From the NCBI RefSeq assembly GCF_036641015.1, contig NZ_JAVWFO010000004.1:1-64000 (forward strand): DNA of 64,000 nucleotides, given 5' to 3'. Positions 52,961 through 61,269 of the stretch are shown in pieces (position 1 is the stretch's first letter; each line of letters begins with the position of its first letter). The position numbers and the translations under genes were made by a program. Below the pieces are notes generated by a model. The model did not search any database and had not been told where the DNA came from. It was given only the letters and a program-made list of their open reading frames with translations. This DNA comes from Anaerorhabdus sp036641015. Lineage in GTDB: Bacteria > Bacillota_I > Bacilli_A > Erysipelotrichales > Erysipelotrichaceae.

Positions 52961-54289
52961 TTATGCTTTTTTTCTTTTTACTTCATAGAAACAATATCCA
53001 ACAAATGCAACTAAGATTACTACAATACCTATTGTAGGATTCTTTAATAATCCCATAGTAACCATGACATCAATACAGTCATGTCCTACTCCTGCTGCAC
53101 CATATGCAGCATAATCAAATATTGTGAATAATAAAGCTGAACCAAATATTAGTAAGAATCCATAAATTAATCCTGAAATAACTGCACCTCTTCTACCACC
53201 AGCTGCATTACCAAATATACCAGCAACACCTCCAGTGAAGAATGCACCAATAATTGATACTAATGGTACAACTTTAAATAATGCACTTGATACAAACATT
53301 GCTACGATCATACCAATTACAGCAGTTATAAAACCAATCATTAAACTATTTGGAGCAAAAGCAAATAATGCTGGAACATCAAGTGCTGGAATAGCCCCTG
53401 GAACTAATTTATCAGAAATACCTTTAAATGCTGGAACTAATTCTCCAAGGAACATACGTACACCTTGTAATAACACTAGAATACCAGCTGTGAATCCCAT
53501 TGCTTTTAGTAATCCATAAACGATATAGTTTGTAGTGCCGGCGTATGGTGCAACAACTTCTGGTCCTGCTAAGATAACAACTACAAGATAGAAGATACCC
53601 ATAACTATTGAAACTGACATTGAAGTATCTTTAAAGAATTCTAATGATTCAGGTAACTTAATATCTTCTGCACTCTTAGTCTTATCACCAAGTAAACCAC
53701 CAATATATGCTGCTGGAACAGTTCCTAGTGTTGTAAGATGAGCGATTGCAAAATTGTCATTACCAGTAAGTTTTCTAACCATTGGTTGACCTATAGCTGG
53801 GAATAGAACCATTAATACCCCTTGCAAAATGGAACCAACCACTATAGTCATTGTTTGATCATAATTAGCAACATATAAGCTACCAGCGATTGCTACTGAT
53901 AATATCCACATCATATGTCCTGTTAAGAAAATATACTTAAGTGGACTAAATCTAGCAATTAAAACATTTACTAAGAATCCAATTGCCATAATTAATGCAC
54001 TTGTTGATGCAATTACAGGTACTGCAGATTGCATAGCACCAACTACTGCTTCTGATGATGTAGCAAATCCTTGTAAACTAAATACTGTTGAGAATAAATC
54101 AACAAACGGTAAAATTTCTGTAACAATTAAGCCTGATCCTGCACTTAGAACTAACATTCCAATTGCAGTTTTAACAGTTCCCGAGAATACCTCCCCAACT
54201 GATTTCTTTTGAAGCATTAATCCAATTAAAGCCACAAGTGCTAATACAATAGCTGGTGTCTTTATTATATTTAATATAAAATCTAACAT
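52961..54289 (-). CDS. PTS EIIC component, ascorbate (UlaA/SgaT) family
   Basis: This 442-residue membrane permease of the UlaA/SgaT family of phosphotransferase systems has about eleven hydrophobic segments, the typical start IIKTPAIVLALVALIGLMLQKKS, and the SGTVKTAIGMLVL region. In characterised systems it imports L-ascorbate as the 6-phosphate. The ascorbate catabolic genes (ulaD/E/F/G) are not present, so the substrate may be another sugar or acid. Order in the operon: EIIA, SIS protein, EIIB, EIIC. Confidence 0.88.
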   Translation of the reverse strand: MLDFILNIIKTPAIVLALVALIGLMLQKKSVGEVFSGTVKTAIGMLVLSAGSGLIVTEILPFVDLFSTVFSLQGFATSSEAVVGAMQSAVPVIASTSALIMAIGFLVNVLIARFSPLKYIFLTGHMMWILSVAIAGSLYVANYDQTMTIVVGSILQGVLMVLFPAIGQPMVRKLTGNDNFAIAHLTTLGTVPAAYIGGLLGDKTKSAEDIKLPESLEFFKDTSMSVSIVMGIFYLVVVILAGPEVVAPYAGTTNYIVYGLLKAMGFTAGILVLLQGVRMFLGELVPAFKGISDKLVPGAIPALDVPALFAFAPNSLMIGFITAVIGMIVAMFVSSALFKVVPLVSIIGAFFTGGVAGIFGNAAGGRRGAVISGLIYGFLLIFGSALLFTIFDYAAYGAAGVGHDCIDVMVTMGLLKNPTIGIVVILVAFVGYCFYEVKRKKA

Positions 54290-54304
54290 ATTTTATCCCC
54301 TTTC

Positions 54305-54583
54305 TTATATTAAATTGTGTTTCTTAAAATACTCTTCTAATCTGTTCTTTGTTTCCGCGACATCAACAATATTATTGATGAAAACAACATTTTCTTGATC
54401 TGCAAAGTTTTTTCTAAAACCCTCTGTAGTTACAATCAAATCGCATTCACGCCCTTTGACAGTTCCCATGTCCCAATGTTCAATGGAACTTTTAATACCT
54501 AATTGTGACATAGCTGAATCTACAGTCATTTTCATAATTAAGCTTGATCCAACACCTAAACCACAAACAGTTATAATTTTCAT
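54305..54583 (-). CDS. PTS EIIB component, ascorbate/lactose-type P-loop
   Basis: This 92-residue cytoplasmic EIIB carries phosphate on Cys7 in ITVCGLGVGSS, the phosphocysteine loop of UlaB/GatB-type proteins, and passes it to the imported substrate. I start at ATG 54581-54583 (MKIITVCG), preceded by AGAGGAGG; the longer frame to 54613 overlaps the SIS gene. It is immediately upstream of EIIC. Confidence 0.92.
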   Translation of the reverse strand: MKIITVCGLGVGSSLIMKMTVDSAMSQLGIKSSIEHWDMGTVKGRECDLIVTTEGFRKNFADQENVVFINNIVDVAETKNRLEEYFKKHNLI

Positions 54584-54599
54584 ATGGACCTCCTCTCTT

Positions 54600-55334
54600 T
54601 TATAAGCAGTCAATCATGTTGGAGTATTGATTAATATATTCAGCATTGATTGCATCACCTTTGTCCAAATTTGAACTTACATATACTGGTGGAACAGTAC
54701 CTTTTTCAATACATAATTCAATAGTTCTTGCCATTATCATATCCATGATAGTCATACCTAAGATTGTTGATGTTCCTGTAAACTTAGCTTGCATTTTTTC
54801 ATGTTCTAAGCAAGCATCCCCTTCAACACATTTGATATCAATTACTACATCAGCAACATCAATTAGTTTCTTTCCACTTGAATGACGACTTGTCACACCA
54901 TCTGAGAATTGTCTTGAAGTTAGTGCTATTACTTTCATACCAATCTCTTTAGCAGCAAGTGCCATATCAACAACGCCACCATTTCTTCCTGATACTGAAA
55001 CAATAATCATAGTGTCATCTTTATGCACATCGCATAAATTTAAATATCCATTTGAAAATCCTTCCATTCTTTCTTGCATAGTACTTAATTTAGCTTTAGG
55101 AAATAAAGCCAAATGTGGTACCAATAATGCATTTACTGGAACTAAACCCCCAGCTCGATAAAACACTTCCATTGCAAACATTTGAGAGTGTCCACAGCCA
55201 AATACATGAATTAATCTTTTAGACGCAACTGAATTAGCACAATACTCTGCAGCTTGTTCAATAGTTGCATCTTCCTCATTAACTTGCTGCTCTAGTTGGT
55301 CTTTTAGAATTTCATAAAACTCCTTATGTTTCAT
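54600..55334 (-). CDS. SIS-domain protein (UPF0309-like phosphosugar-binding)
   Basis: This 244-residue protein has a single SIS domain (VFGCGHSQMFAMEVFYRAGG, VSVSGRNGGVVDMALAAKEIG, ALTSRQFSDG, KGTVPPVYVSSN). SIS folds bind phosphosugars as isomerases or deaminases. Family members of this length are often linked to PTS operons for amino sugars or related compounds. Its place between EIIA and EIIB suggests it processes the phosphorylated import product, which would argue against simple ascorbate use. Confidence 0.85.
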   Translation of the reverse strand: MKHKEFYEILKDQLEQQVNEEDATIEQAAEYCANSVASKRLIHVFGCGHSQMFAMEVFYRAGGLVPVNALLVPHLALFPKAKLSTMQERMEGFSNGYLNLCDVHKDDTMIIVSVSGRNGGVVDMALAAKEIGMKVIALTSRQFSDGVTSRHSSGKKLIDVADVVIDIKCVEGDACLEHEKMQAKFTGTSTILGMTIMDMIMARTIELCIEKGTVPPVYVSSNLDKGDAINAEYINQYSNMIDCL

Positions 55335-55347
55335 ACTTCCATCCTCC

Positions 55348-55791
55348 TTAATAGTTTTGTATGATTTCTAATATTTCTTCTTTACTACCATTGTTAGTTA
55401 TTAAATCAACGAACTCTTGGTTCTGTAAAAGTGAAGCTACATTTTTTAACATCTCCATGTGACTATCAGAATCAGTTGCACCAAATGCAAATGCACACTT
55501 TATTTCTTGATTATCAAAATCATCAAAATAGATTGAATCCTTAAATACAATCAACGATAAGCAAGGTTCAATAACGTTATCACCAGGAGGCCCATGAAAG
55601 AAGCAAACCTTTGGTAATAAAATCATATAAGGACCCAACTCCTCAACTACTTTGATCATTGATGGAATAAACTCAGTTTTAATTTTTCCATTTTCTAGCA
55701 AAAGCTTTCCAGCCTCACCTACTGCATCTCGCCATGTTTTACAACATACGTTTGTTAATACCAGTTCTTTTGTTAAAGTGTCTTTAATCAT
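55348..55791 (-). CDS. PTS EIIA component, mannitol/ascorbate type
   Basis: This 147-residue EIIA has the EIIA-Mtl/Fru fold, with GPYMILLPKVCFFHGPPG containing the phosphohistidine His66. It takes phosphate from HPr and passes it to EIIB. The usual PG.A.PH run is altered to PKVCFFHGPP, but the histidine and surrounding pattern remain. First gene of the operon; a 22-bp palindromic operator sits about 30 bp upstream. Confidence 0.88.
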   Translation of the reverse strand: MIKDTLTKELVLTNVCCKTWRDAVGEAGKLLLENGKIKTEFIPSMIKVVEELGPYMILLPKVCFFHGPPGDNVIEPCLSLIVFKDSIYFDDFDNQEIKCAFAFGATDSDSHMEMLKNVASLLQNQEFVDLITNNGSKEEILEIIQNY

Positions 55792-55820
55792 ATATTTTCC
55801 TCTCTTTTGGGAAGGGGACA

Positions 55821-55842
55821 GTGGTTATGTTGTCATAACCAC
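55821..55842. promoter_or_regulatory. GntR operator before the PTS operon
   Basis: The perfect inverted repeat GTGGTTATG-TTGT-CATAACCAC contains the TGGTTATG/CATAACCA half-sites also found twice at the gntR promoter. Confidence 0.8.
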
Positions 55843-55850
55843 TTAGCCTT

Positions 55851-55877
55851 AAAAGAATGAGATAGTCACCTATCTCT
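55851..55877 (-). terminator. Terminator of gntR
   Basis: GAGATAG-GTGA-CTATCTC, then ATTCTTTT on the minus strand, four bases after the gntR stop. It separates gntR from the PTS operon. Confidence 0.7.
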
Positions 55878-55880
55878 ATT

Positions 55881-56603
55881 CTATGATTCGAGTTTTACTG
55901 TAAATTCAAATACATCTCCTTTTGAAACAATTGTTGAATAACAAACTATTTTATCATTACTATATGATGTTCGCTTTACTAATAACCCATATTGTTTCTT
56001 TGGACAATTTAGTAATCTACATTCTACAGTATTCAATTCTGTTGCTTTAAAGGTTTCTATAGCTCGATTAATCATAATTTGATAATCTTCTTCTAAAGTT
56101 TTGTATAAACCCTTTACACTAAAATCAATGTTTAGTAGAAATTCATATTTCTCTTTTACAAAATATGTTTTTTCCAACATGATTGCTACATCTTCTGCAC
56201 AACGCAATCTTTCAATAAATACTACTTGCTCTCCTTCAGTTATACCTAAGTGTGAAGCTATCTTCGCATCAGCAGAAACTATTGATCTATTAATAATCTT
56301 ATTTGAAGATATTTTCCCTTGCTTATCCATTTCTTTAGAAAATGAGTATACATTTCCTAAATTTTGAATAATGCTCTTACTAAGTACAAATGTTCCCTTA
56401 CCTTGAATTTTTTCTAATTTACCTTGTCTTACTAATTCATCAATTGCCATACGTACTGTAATACGTGACATTCCATGTATTTTACACAGTTCTCTTTCAG
56501 AAGGTATCATTTGCCCTTTTTTAAGTATTCCTGAATTTATTTGTTCCTCAATTAATTCAGCTAATCTACAGTATAATGGTATCTTGTTAAACGATTCATT
56601 CAT
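55881..56603 (-). CDS. GntR/HutC-family regulator with UTRA domain
   Basis: This 240-residue regulator has an N-terminal GntR winged helix (PLYCRLAELIEEQI, MIPSERELCKIHGMSRITVRMAIDELVRQGKLEKIQGKGTFV, about 8-75) and a C-terminal UTRA ligand domain, placing it in the HutC subfamily that usually senses phosphosugars. The operators at 55821-55842, 56604-56614 and 56634-56645 suggest repression of itself and the PTS operon. The inducer is unknown. Confidence 0.93.
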   Translation of the reverse strand: MNESFNKIPLYCRLAELIEEQINSGILKKGQMIPSERELCKIHGMSRITVRMAIDELVRQGKLEKIQGKGTFVLSKSIIQNLGNVYSFSKEMDKQGKISSNKIINRSIVSADAKIASHLGITEGEQVVFIERLRCAEDVAIMLEKTYFVKEKYEFLLNIDFSVKGLYKTLEEDYQIMINRAIETFKATELNTVECRLLNCPKKQYGLLVKRTSYSNDKIVCYSTIVSKGDVFEFTVKLES

Positions 56604-56654
56604 GTCATAACCACCTTACACCTATAATATAACTGGTCATAACCATTAAGTCAA
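56604..56654 (-). promoter_or_regulatory. gntR promoter with two embedded operators
   Basis: On the minus strand TTGACT (56649-56654) and TATATT (56626-56631) are 17 bp apart. The palindrome TGGT-TATG-ACCA (56634-56645) sits in the spacer. A second copy, GTGGTTATGAC (56604-56614), lies between the -10 and the start codon. Autorepression is the simplest reading. Confidence 0.75.
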
Positions 56655-56676
56655 CAACAATTTAAAATATTTTTCT

Positions 56677-56708
56677 AAAAAAAAGAAAAGGTACTACATA
56701 GTAGCACC
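56677..56708 (-). terminator. Terminator of the prepilin gene
   Basis: GGTGCTAC-TAT-GTAGTACC (one G-U pair), then TTTTCTTTTTTTT on the minus strand, just after the prepilin stop. Confidence 0.85.
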
Positions 56709-56709
56709 C

Positions 56710-57546
56710 CTAAATTTCCATTTTGGTAAAATTCGTTGCAATCTTCATTCTTACTTCATCAACTGATAAGCCATGGAACACTGTCATTACAAAGTCTTTT
56801 CCCGCAGTGTATTTATACCAGGAGCCTCCATAATATACTAATTGAGCGCCACTCCAATTTCCAGTAGCAACATTACTTTGATTTACAAATATAAGCGGAT
56901 CTTGAGACGCAGTTGTAAAATACGCTCTTAAATAATAGTCTTTATTAGTATCCATTCCAGCTGCATTTAATACTGCAGGATCAACCTTATCCCATGTATG
57001 CCCTCTTTCTTCAAACAACGTTCTAAGAAGTAGGTCGTTACTAAAAGATCCTCCATTACCATTTGTGACTAGGTTACCATATAAATTATTAAAACAAGTT
57101 TGACGTGCTGCGTCAGAATCCTTATCACCTTTAGGAAGTGCTGAACATCTATTAAATTCTGCATTTTGCGCTAACATTTGTTTATATAGTTCTGTTTCGT
57201 TAGGACTTACAACAGTCCCGCCACCACTTCCACCTGTACCATGGTGTTTATCACAAACAATTATATCGCTAACTACGCTATATGTACCTTCCCCTGGGCA
57301 CTCACCTTTACCACCGTAAAACTTACCATTCTTATTAGTTAATACATCTTGGGCAGTTAGATTTTCATCTGACGCCTTTGCTGTTCTATAAATTCTGTTC
57401 AATGTGTTTTGATTACTGATACATACAACATCTTTGGAAGTACCAACATATCCATTAACTTGTGGCATTAAAAGTGTTCCTAATACAGATAAAATCGCAA
57501 TTACAGTGATTAATTCAATCAGGGTAAATCCTCTTTTCTTTTTCAT
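56710..57546 (-). CDS. Orphan type IV prepilin/pseudopilin-like protein
   Basis: This 278-residue protein begins MKKKRG then FTLIELITVIAIL, a class III prepilin signal: cleavage after Gly6, Phe at mature +1, Glu at +5, then a hydrophobic helix. The rest is a secreted domain with a Gly-rich hinge (GTGGSGGGT, about 103-111) and five cysteines that could form disulfides. It ends in a domain rich in Gly, Tyr and Trp. No prepilin peptidase, pilus ATPase or platform gene is in the window, so assembly machinery must lie elsewhere or be absent. Confidence 0.8.
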   Translation of the reverse strand: MKKKRGFTLIELITVIAILSVLGTLLMPQVNGYVGTSKDVVCISNQNTLNRIYRTAKASDENLTAQDVLTNKNGKFYGGKGECPGEGTYSVVSDIIVCDKHHGTGGSGGGTVVSPNETELYKQMLAQNAEFNRCSALPKGDKDSDAARQTCFNNLYGNLVTNGNGGSFSNDLLLRTLFEERGHTWDKVDPAVLNAAGMDTNKDYYLRAYFTTASQDPLIFVNQSNVATGNWSGAQLVYYGGSWYKYTAGKDFVMTVFHGLSVDEVRMKIATNFTKMEI

Positions 57547-57573
57547 ATACTAGTCTCCCTTCTAAACAAACTA

Positions 57574-58575
57574 TTATTTTAATACACTTTCATATATCTT
57601 TTTAAGTTGTTGACCCACAGATGTTATACTTCTTTCCTCTGCTGTTTTTCTTCCCTCTACACTTGTTTTAGGTAAAGTTCCTTCAACTATGCCAACAATT
57701 TTTCTAATAAACTCTTCATTTGTTGATGCTTTATAACAATTAATTCCATCTTGTAACCACGGATCAAAAGCTCCAATATCTCTCAACAACACTTCCTGTT
57801 TAGCAGCTAATGCTTCTAAAACAACAATTCCTTCTGTTTCCTCATATGATGGAAAAAAGAAACAATTAGCATCAATATAAGCACCCTCTATAATAGGTCC
57901 TTTAACATATCCTGGAAAAATTACATTGTTTGGATAGTCATCTACAACATCTCTTACTTGTTTTGGTATCATTACTGGATTTGTATAACCAAACCAAATG
58001 AATTTGTAATCAGGTAGTTTCTTAGCAATTTCAATGAAATCCAAGATACCTTTTCTTTCAAAATATAAACCTACTGACAAGATTACCTTATCATCTTCTT
58101 TTAAACTAAAATATTTTCTAAATGCTTTTATCTTTTCTTCATTATAATCATAACGATCTAAATCTATACCATTTGATACTGCATAGATAGGAAGTGTTAT
58201 ACCATATCCTTCAAGTAATGATTTTGAATAAGGAGTTGGTGTAATAATTGCATCCGCAGTTGTATATAAACTAATTAGTCTTTTTTTAAATATAGGTGCA
58301 ATTTGATTAGATAAAATAAAAGAATTACGGAAATCTTCTTCAGTTGAATGCGCATGATAGATTACTGCTTTTCCTTCACTTCTAGCTTTTTTAATAATTG
58401 CTTCACTATTAAAACCAACCGTGTTGATGTGTAAAATATCAAAACTATCATCCCATGGATCAGTAGTATATTCTATTCCTGCTGATGTACACGCAGCAAT
58501 TTGATGTTTAAGCGCTCTGCCAATTCCTGAATTTTGTAACACTTTTTCACTTTCGAAGTATAATAAAACTTTCAT
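57574..58575 (-). CDS. GT4 glycosyltransferase, glycolipid-type
   Basis: This 333-residue GT-B family 4 enzyme has the short N-terminus LLYFESEKVLQNSGIGRALKHQ and the donor-domain motifs VSNGIDLDRYDYNEEK, LSVGLYFERKGILDF and EETEGIVVLEALAAKQ. The start resembles the streptococcal CpoA group, which adds a second sugar to glucosyl-diacylglycerol. Together with the enzyme at 49706-51691 it could give a diglycosyl-diacylglycerol. That pairing is inferred, not shown. It precedes the prepilin gene by 27 bp. Confidence 0.8.
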   Translation of the reverse strand: MKVLLYFESEKVLQNSGIGRALKHQIAACTSAGIEYTTDPWDDSFDILHINTVGFNSEAIIKKARSEGKAVIYHAHSTEEDFRNSFILSNQIAPIFKKRLISLYTTADAIITPTPYSKSLLEGYGITLPIYAVSNGIDLDRYDYNEEKIKAFRKYFSLKEDDKVILSVGLYFERKGILDFIEIAKKLPDYKFIWFGYTNPVMIPKQVRDVVDDYPNNVIFPGYVKGPIIEGAYIDANCFFFPSYEETEGIVVLEALAAKQEVLLRDIGAFDPWLQDGINCYKASTNEEFIRKIVGIVEGTLPKTSVEGRKTAEERSITSVGQQLKKIYESVLK

Positions 58576-58641
58576 TTAATCACCTACTCATATTATAGTT
58601 TGAATTTAATAAAAATCAAACTCGCTATACTATTGTACCAT

Positions 58642-58674
58642 ATAAAAGCCCTAAACATATGTGTTTAGGGCTTA
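58642..58674 (-). terminator. Terminator after the GGDEF-EAL pseudogene
   Basis: AGCCCTAAAC/GTTTAGGGCT, 10 bp with a short loop, then TTTTAT on the minus strand. Confidence 0.75.
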
Positions 58675-58685
58675 ATTAACTGATT

Positions 58686-60504
58686 TTAATACAGCTTCTT
58701 TCTCTTTGATTCAGTTTCGGTTAAGAATAATGTTGTGAAATCTTCTTTGATAACCGGCTTAGAGATGTAATAGCCTTGTCCTAAGTGACAATTTAATTCA
58801 TTAAGTAATTCAACATCACTACTTAATTCTACGCCTTCACATATAATTTCTTTGCCTAATAAATGAGCTGTCTCAATAATAAGTCTAATTATTGAAACTA
58901 CCTGTTTACTAACATGACTCTCTTTCAAGAATTTCCTATCTATCTTAATTATATCAACTGGTATTGTATGAATTGAGTTGAGTGATGAATATCCACTACC
59001 AAAATCATCCATTGAGAAAACATACCCCTCATTATTTAATTCATGTATCATTTCAATTGTATGCTTAGAGAAATCATAGAAAACACTTTCTGTAATTTCT
59101 AGTTCAATACAATGCGTTGGTACATTATACTTTTGAATCATTTCTTTTAATTCTTTGGAAAAATCTTGATGTAAAATAGTTACCCTAGAAAAATTTACTG
59201 ATATTCTAAAATTAGTATTTTCTAAATGATTATCTTTAATAAACTTGCATACATTTTCTAACATATAAAAATCTAATTCATGAATAAATCCATTTTGTTC
59301 AAATAGCGGTATAAAATCATCTGGAAATAAAACATTTCCATTTGCATCATGCCATCTCACTAATGCTTCAGCACCCACAATCCTTAAACTAGGTATTTCA
59401 AACTTAGGTTGTAAGTACAATTTAAATTCATCATCTTGCAACGCTCTGGTCGTTTGATTGTTAATCTTACTCTCATAATATAGTCTTTCTAATAATTTTT
59501 GATTATAAAACAAAATTGCTCCTTTACCCAAACGTTTAGCATGTTTACGAGCTAAATTAGCATTATCCATGATATTTTTTGCTGATTCTTCTCTTTCTAC
59601 AATGTAAATACCAATACATAATTTTAATTCATTATAAATATCAAGACTAATTGCTTCTTTCATATTATTCTTCAATGTATTTTTAAAATTATTTATTGTT
59701 TGTTCCGTATATTTACACATCATGAAAAATTCATCATTCCCAAAACGTGCACATCCCCCAGTTTCACCAACAAATGCTTGTAATGTCCATCCTATTGTTT
59801 TTAGCAACAAGTCACAAATTTGTCTACCATATATTGAATTAAGATATTTAAAATCATCTATATCTATCTAAACAAATAACCGCAAATGGATATCCCAGTT
59901 TAGCAGCTTTATTTTTTAAGTCTCTTTCAAAAGCAGCATGATTATTAATTCCTGTTAACTTATCAATATACATTGCTTTTTCAACTTGTTTTTTTCTATA
60001 CTTATTCCAAAACAAAAAAGTACCAAATGTTAACATCAGATATACGATAAATATTTGTATTAATAATACCAACTGATGATCAGAACATTCTTGTGCTGTT
60101 GCTACCATTTCATTTGCTTTTGTAAAGTATTCTTCACTTAAATCGTAAAGTTTATATTTAGATTCACCGCTTCTTACTTTTATAATCTCAAATTTAATTT
60201 CAGTCCACATGGTACTCATATCAGACAATTGTTTTTGATATGAATTATTATGAATTTTAATTAAATCATATTTTCCATCACCTGTTTGTAAATCATATAA
60301 AACATCATCTAAATAAACTATTAACTCATCATCTTGTTGTTCAAACAACTCTTTCTTAATTAGTTTTTGAGTTGCTCCTCTTACAATACCGCTATAGTTA
60401 ATAACCTTCGCATATCCAAAGTTTTGAGACAGCGAAAAAACTAGGATTAAAATCGCAATAATCCATATGCAACTATAAATTTTAAGATTATTCTTTTGAT
60501 TCAT
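58686..60504 (-). pseudogene. GGDEF-EAL protein gene broken by a 4-bp tandem duplication
   Basis: Two adjacent frames (59854-60504 and 58686-59866) are parts of one gene. The first gives a TM helix, a ~120-residue extracytoplasmic region, a second TM helix and the GGDEF start, DKLTGINNHAAF. It breaks at VICLD|RYR-stop. The other frame continues IDDFKYLNSIYG through GNDEF to a full EAL domain (EALVRW, ITESVF, DDFGSGYSS, ICEGVE). Removing one GATA of the tandem GATAGATA at 59861-59868 restores DIDDF. The GGDEF motif is already GNDEF, so the intact protein was probably a phosphodiesterase. An internal ATG at 59810 could yield the EAL half alone. Start ATG is 60504. Confidence 0.85.
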
Positions 60505-60569
60505 ATTAGCCTTCCCTTTAATCCTAAGCTCATTATACAAGATGTTTTAGTGAAAAAGATATCATTTTT

Positions 60570-60600
60570 TTAAAAACACTATAGTTTTTAGCTATAGTGT
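60570..60600 (-). terminator. Terminator of the 132-residue unknown gene
   Basis: ACACTATAG-CTAAAAA-CTATAGTGT followed by TTTTTAAA on the minus strand, 14 bases past the stop. Confidence 0.75.
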
Positions 60601-60613
60601 CATATGTATAAAT

Positions 60614-61012
60614 TTATTTAACAATTCCAAAAGCTACTACATGATTAGGTTCAATTTTAACCTTCTCATACATATCATCAACTTCTGAAAAGTCTTTTAC
60701 TTGGAAGAATTCAACATCATTAATTGTTTGATTTGGATCCCAGCAAGCTAAGAAATCCTCAACTGCAACCCCATGATCATGAACTCCAACAATAGCTGTA
60801 TTTACTGAGTTTTCATCCAAATAATTCCATCCCTCTACAAAGTTACCCTTTGGTAATGCATCCTTGTATAAGAATAATAAATATTCAGAACCATCTCTAC
60901 CATTATAGAAGAATGAGTGTGCAATATGTACTACTCCTTCACTACTTTTATGTGCTAATACAATTCTTTCAAAATTATTTAAGTCTGTTACAATTTTTAC
61001 TGTTTGTGCCAT
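60614..61012 (-). CDS. Conserved-looking small protein, unknown function
   Basis: I do not recognise this 132-residue soluble protein. It has no signal peptide or membrane helix. It is acidic, with alternating strands and helices and aromatic patches such as HIAHSFFYNGRDGSEYLLFLY and VGVHDHGVAVEDFLACWDP. GAGGTGA precedes the ATG. It is monocistronic: terminators lie on both sides, and the pseudogene and pyruvate:ferredoxin oxidoreductase genes flank it. Confidence 0.75.
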   Translation of the reverse strand: MAQTVKIVTDLNNFERIVLAHKSSEGVVHIAHSFFYNGRDGSEYLLFLYKDALPKGNFVEGWNYLDENSVNTAIVGVHDHGVAVEDFLACWDPNQTINDVEFFQVKDFSEVDDMYEKVKIEPNHVVAFGIVK

Positions 61013-61063
61013 TACGTATCACCTCTTGTATTAATTCTAGCACATCAACCAGTACTAGAAAAG

Positions 61064-61093
61064 CCAAAAGCCACTATGATTAGTGGCTTTTAG
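61064..61093. terminator. Bidirectional hairpin terminator
   Basis: AAAAGCCACTA-TGAT-TAGTGGCTTTT is a perfect 11-bp stem with T-runs in both directions. It lies between the small unknown gene and pyruvate:ferredoxin oxidoreductase; the ~130 bp to the next terminator hold nothing else I can identify. Confidence 0.7.
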
Positions 61094-61225
61094 TAAAATA
61101 CGGTTAATATAACTGAACCTTCTTATCGTACTAAAGACAAATAAAATGCAGAATCTTAACTCAACAAATTTGGATACTTAAGTTGACTCATATATACCAA
61201 AAATTGTAATTTGTATGATTACCTA

Positions 61226-61258
61226 CAGAAAAAGACCCACTCCCGTAGGAATGAGTCT
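61226..61258 (-). terminator. Terminator of pyruvate:ferredoxin oxidoreductase
   Basis: An 11-bp stem AGACTCATTCC/GGAGTGGGTCT (two G-U pairs, valid only in minus-strand RNA) with a TACG loop and TTTTTC, eleven bases after the stop. Confidence 0.85.
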
Positions 61259-61269
61259 TAGTAGTTTAA

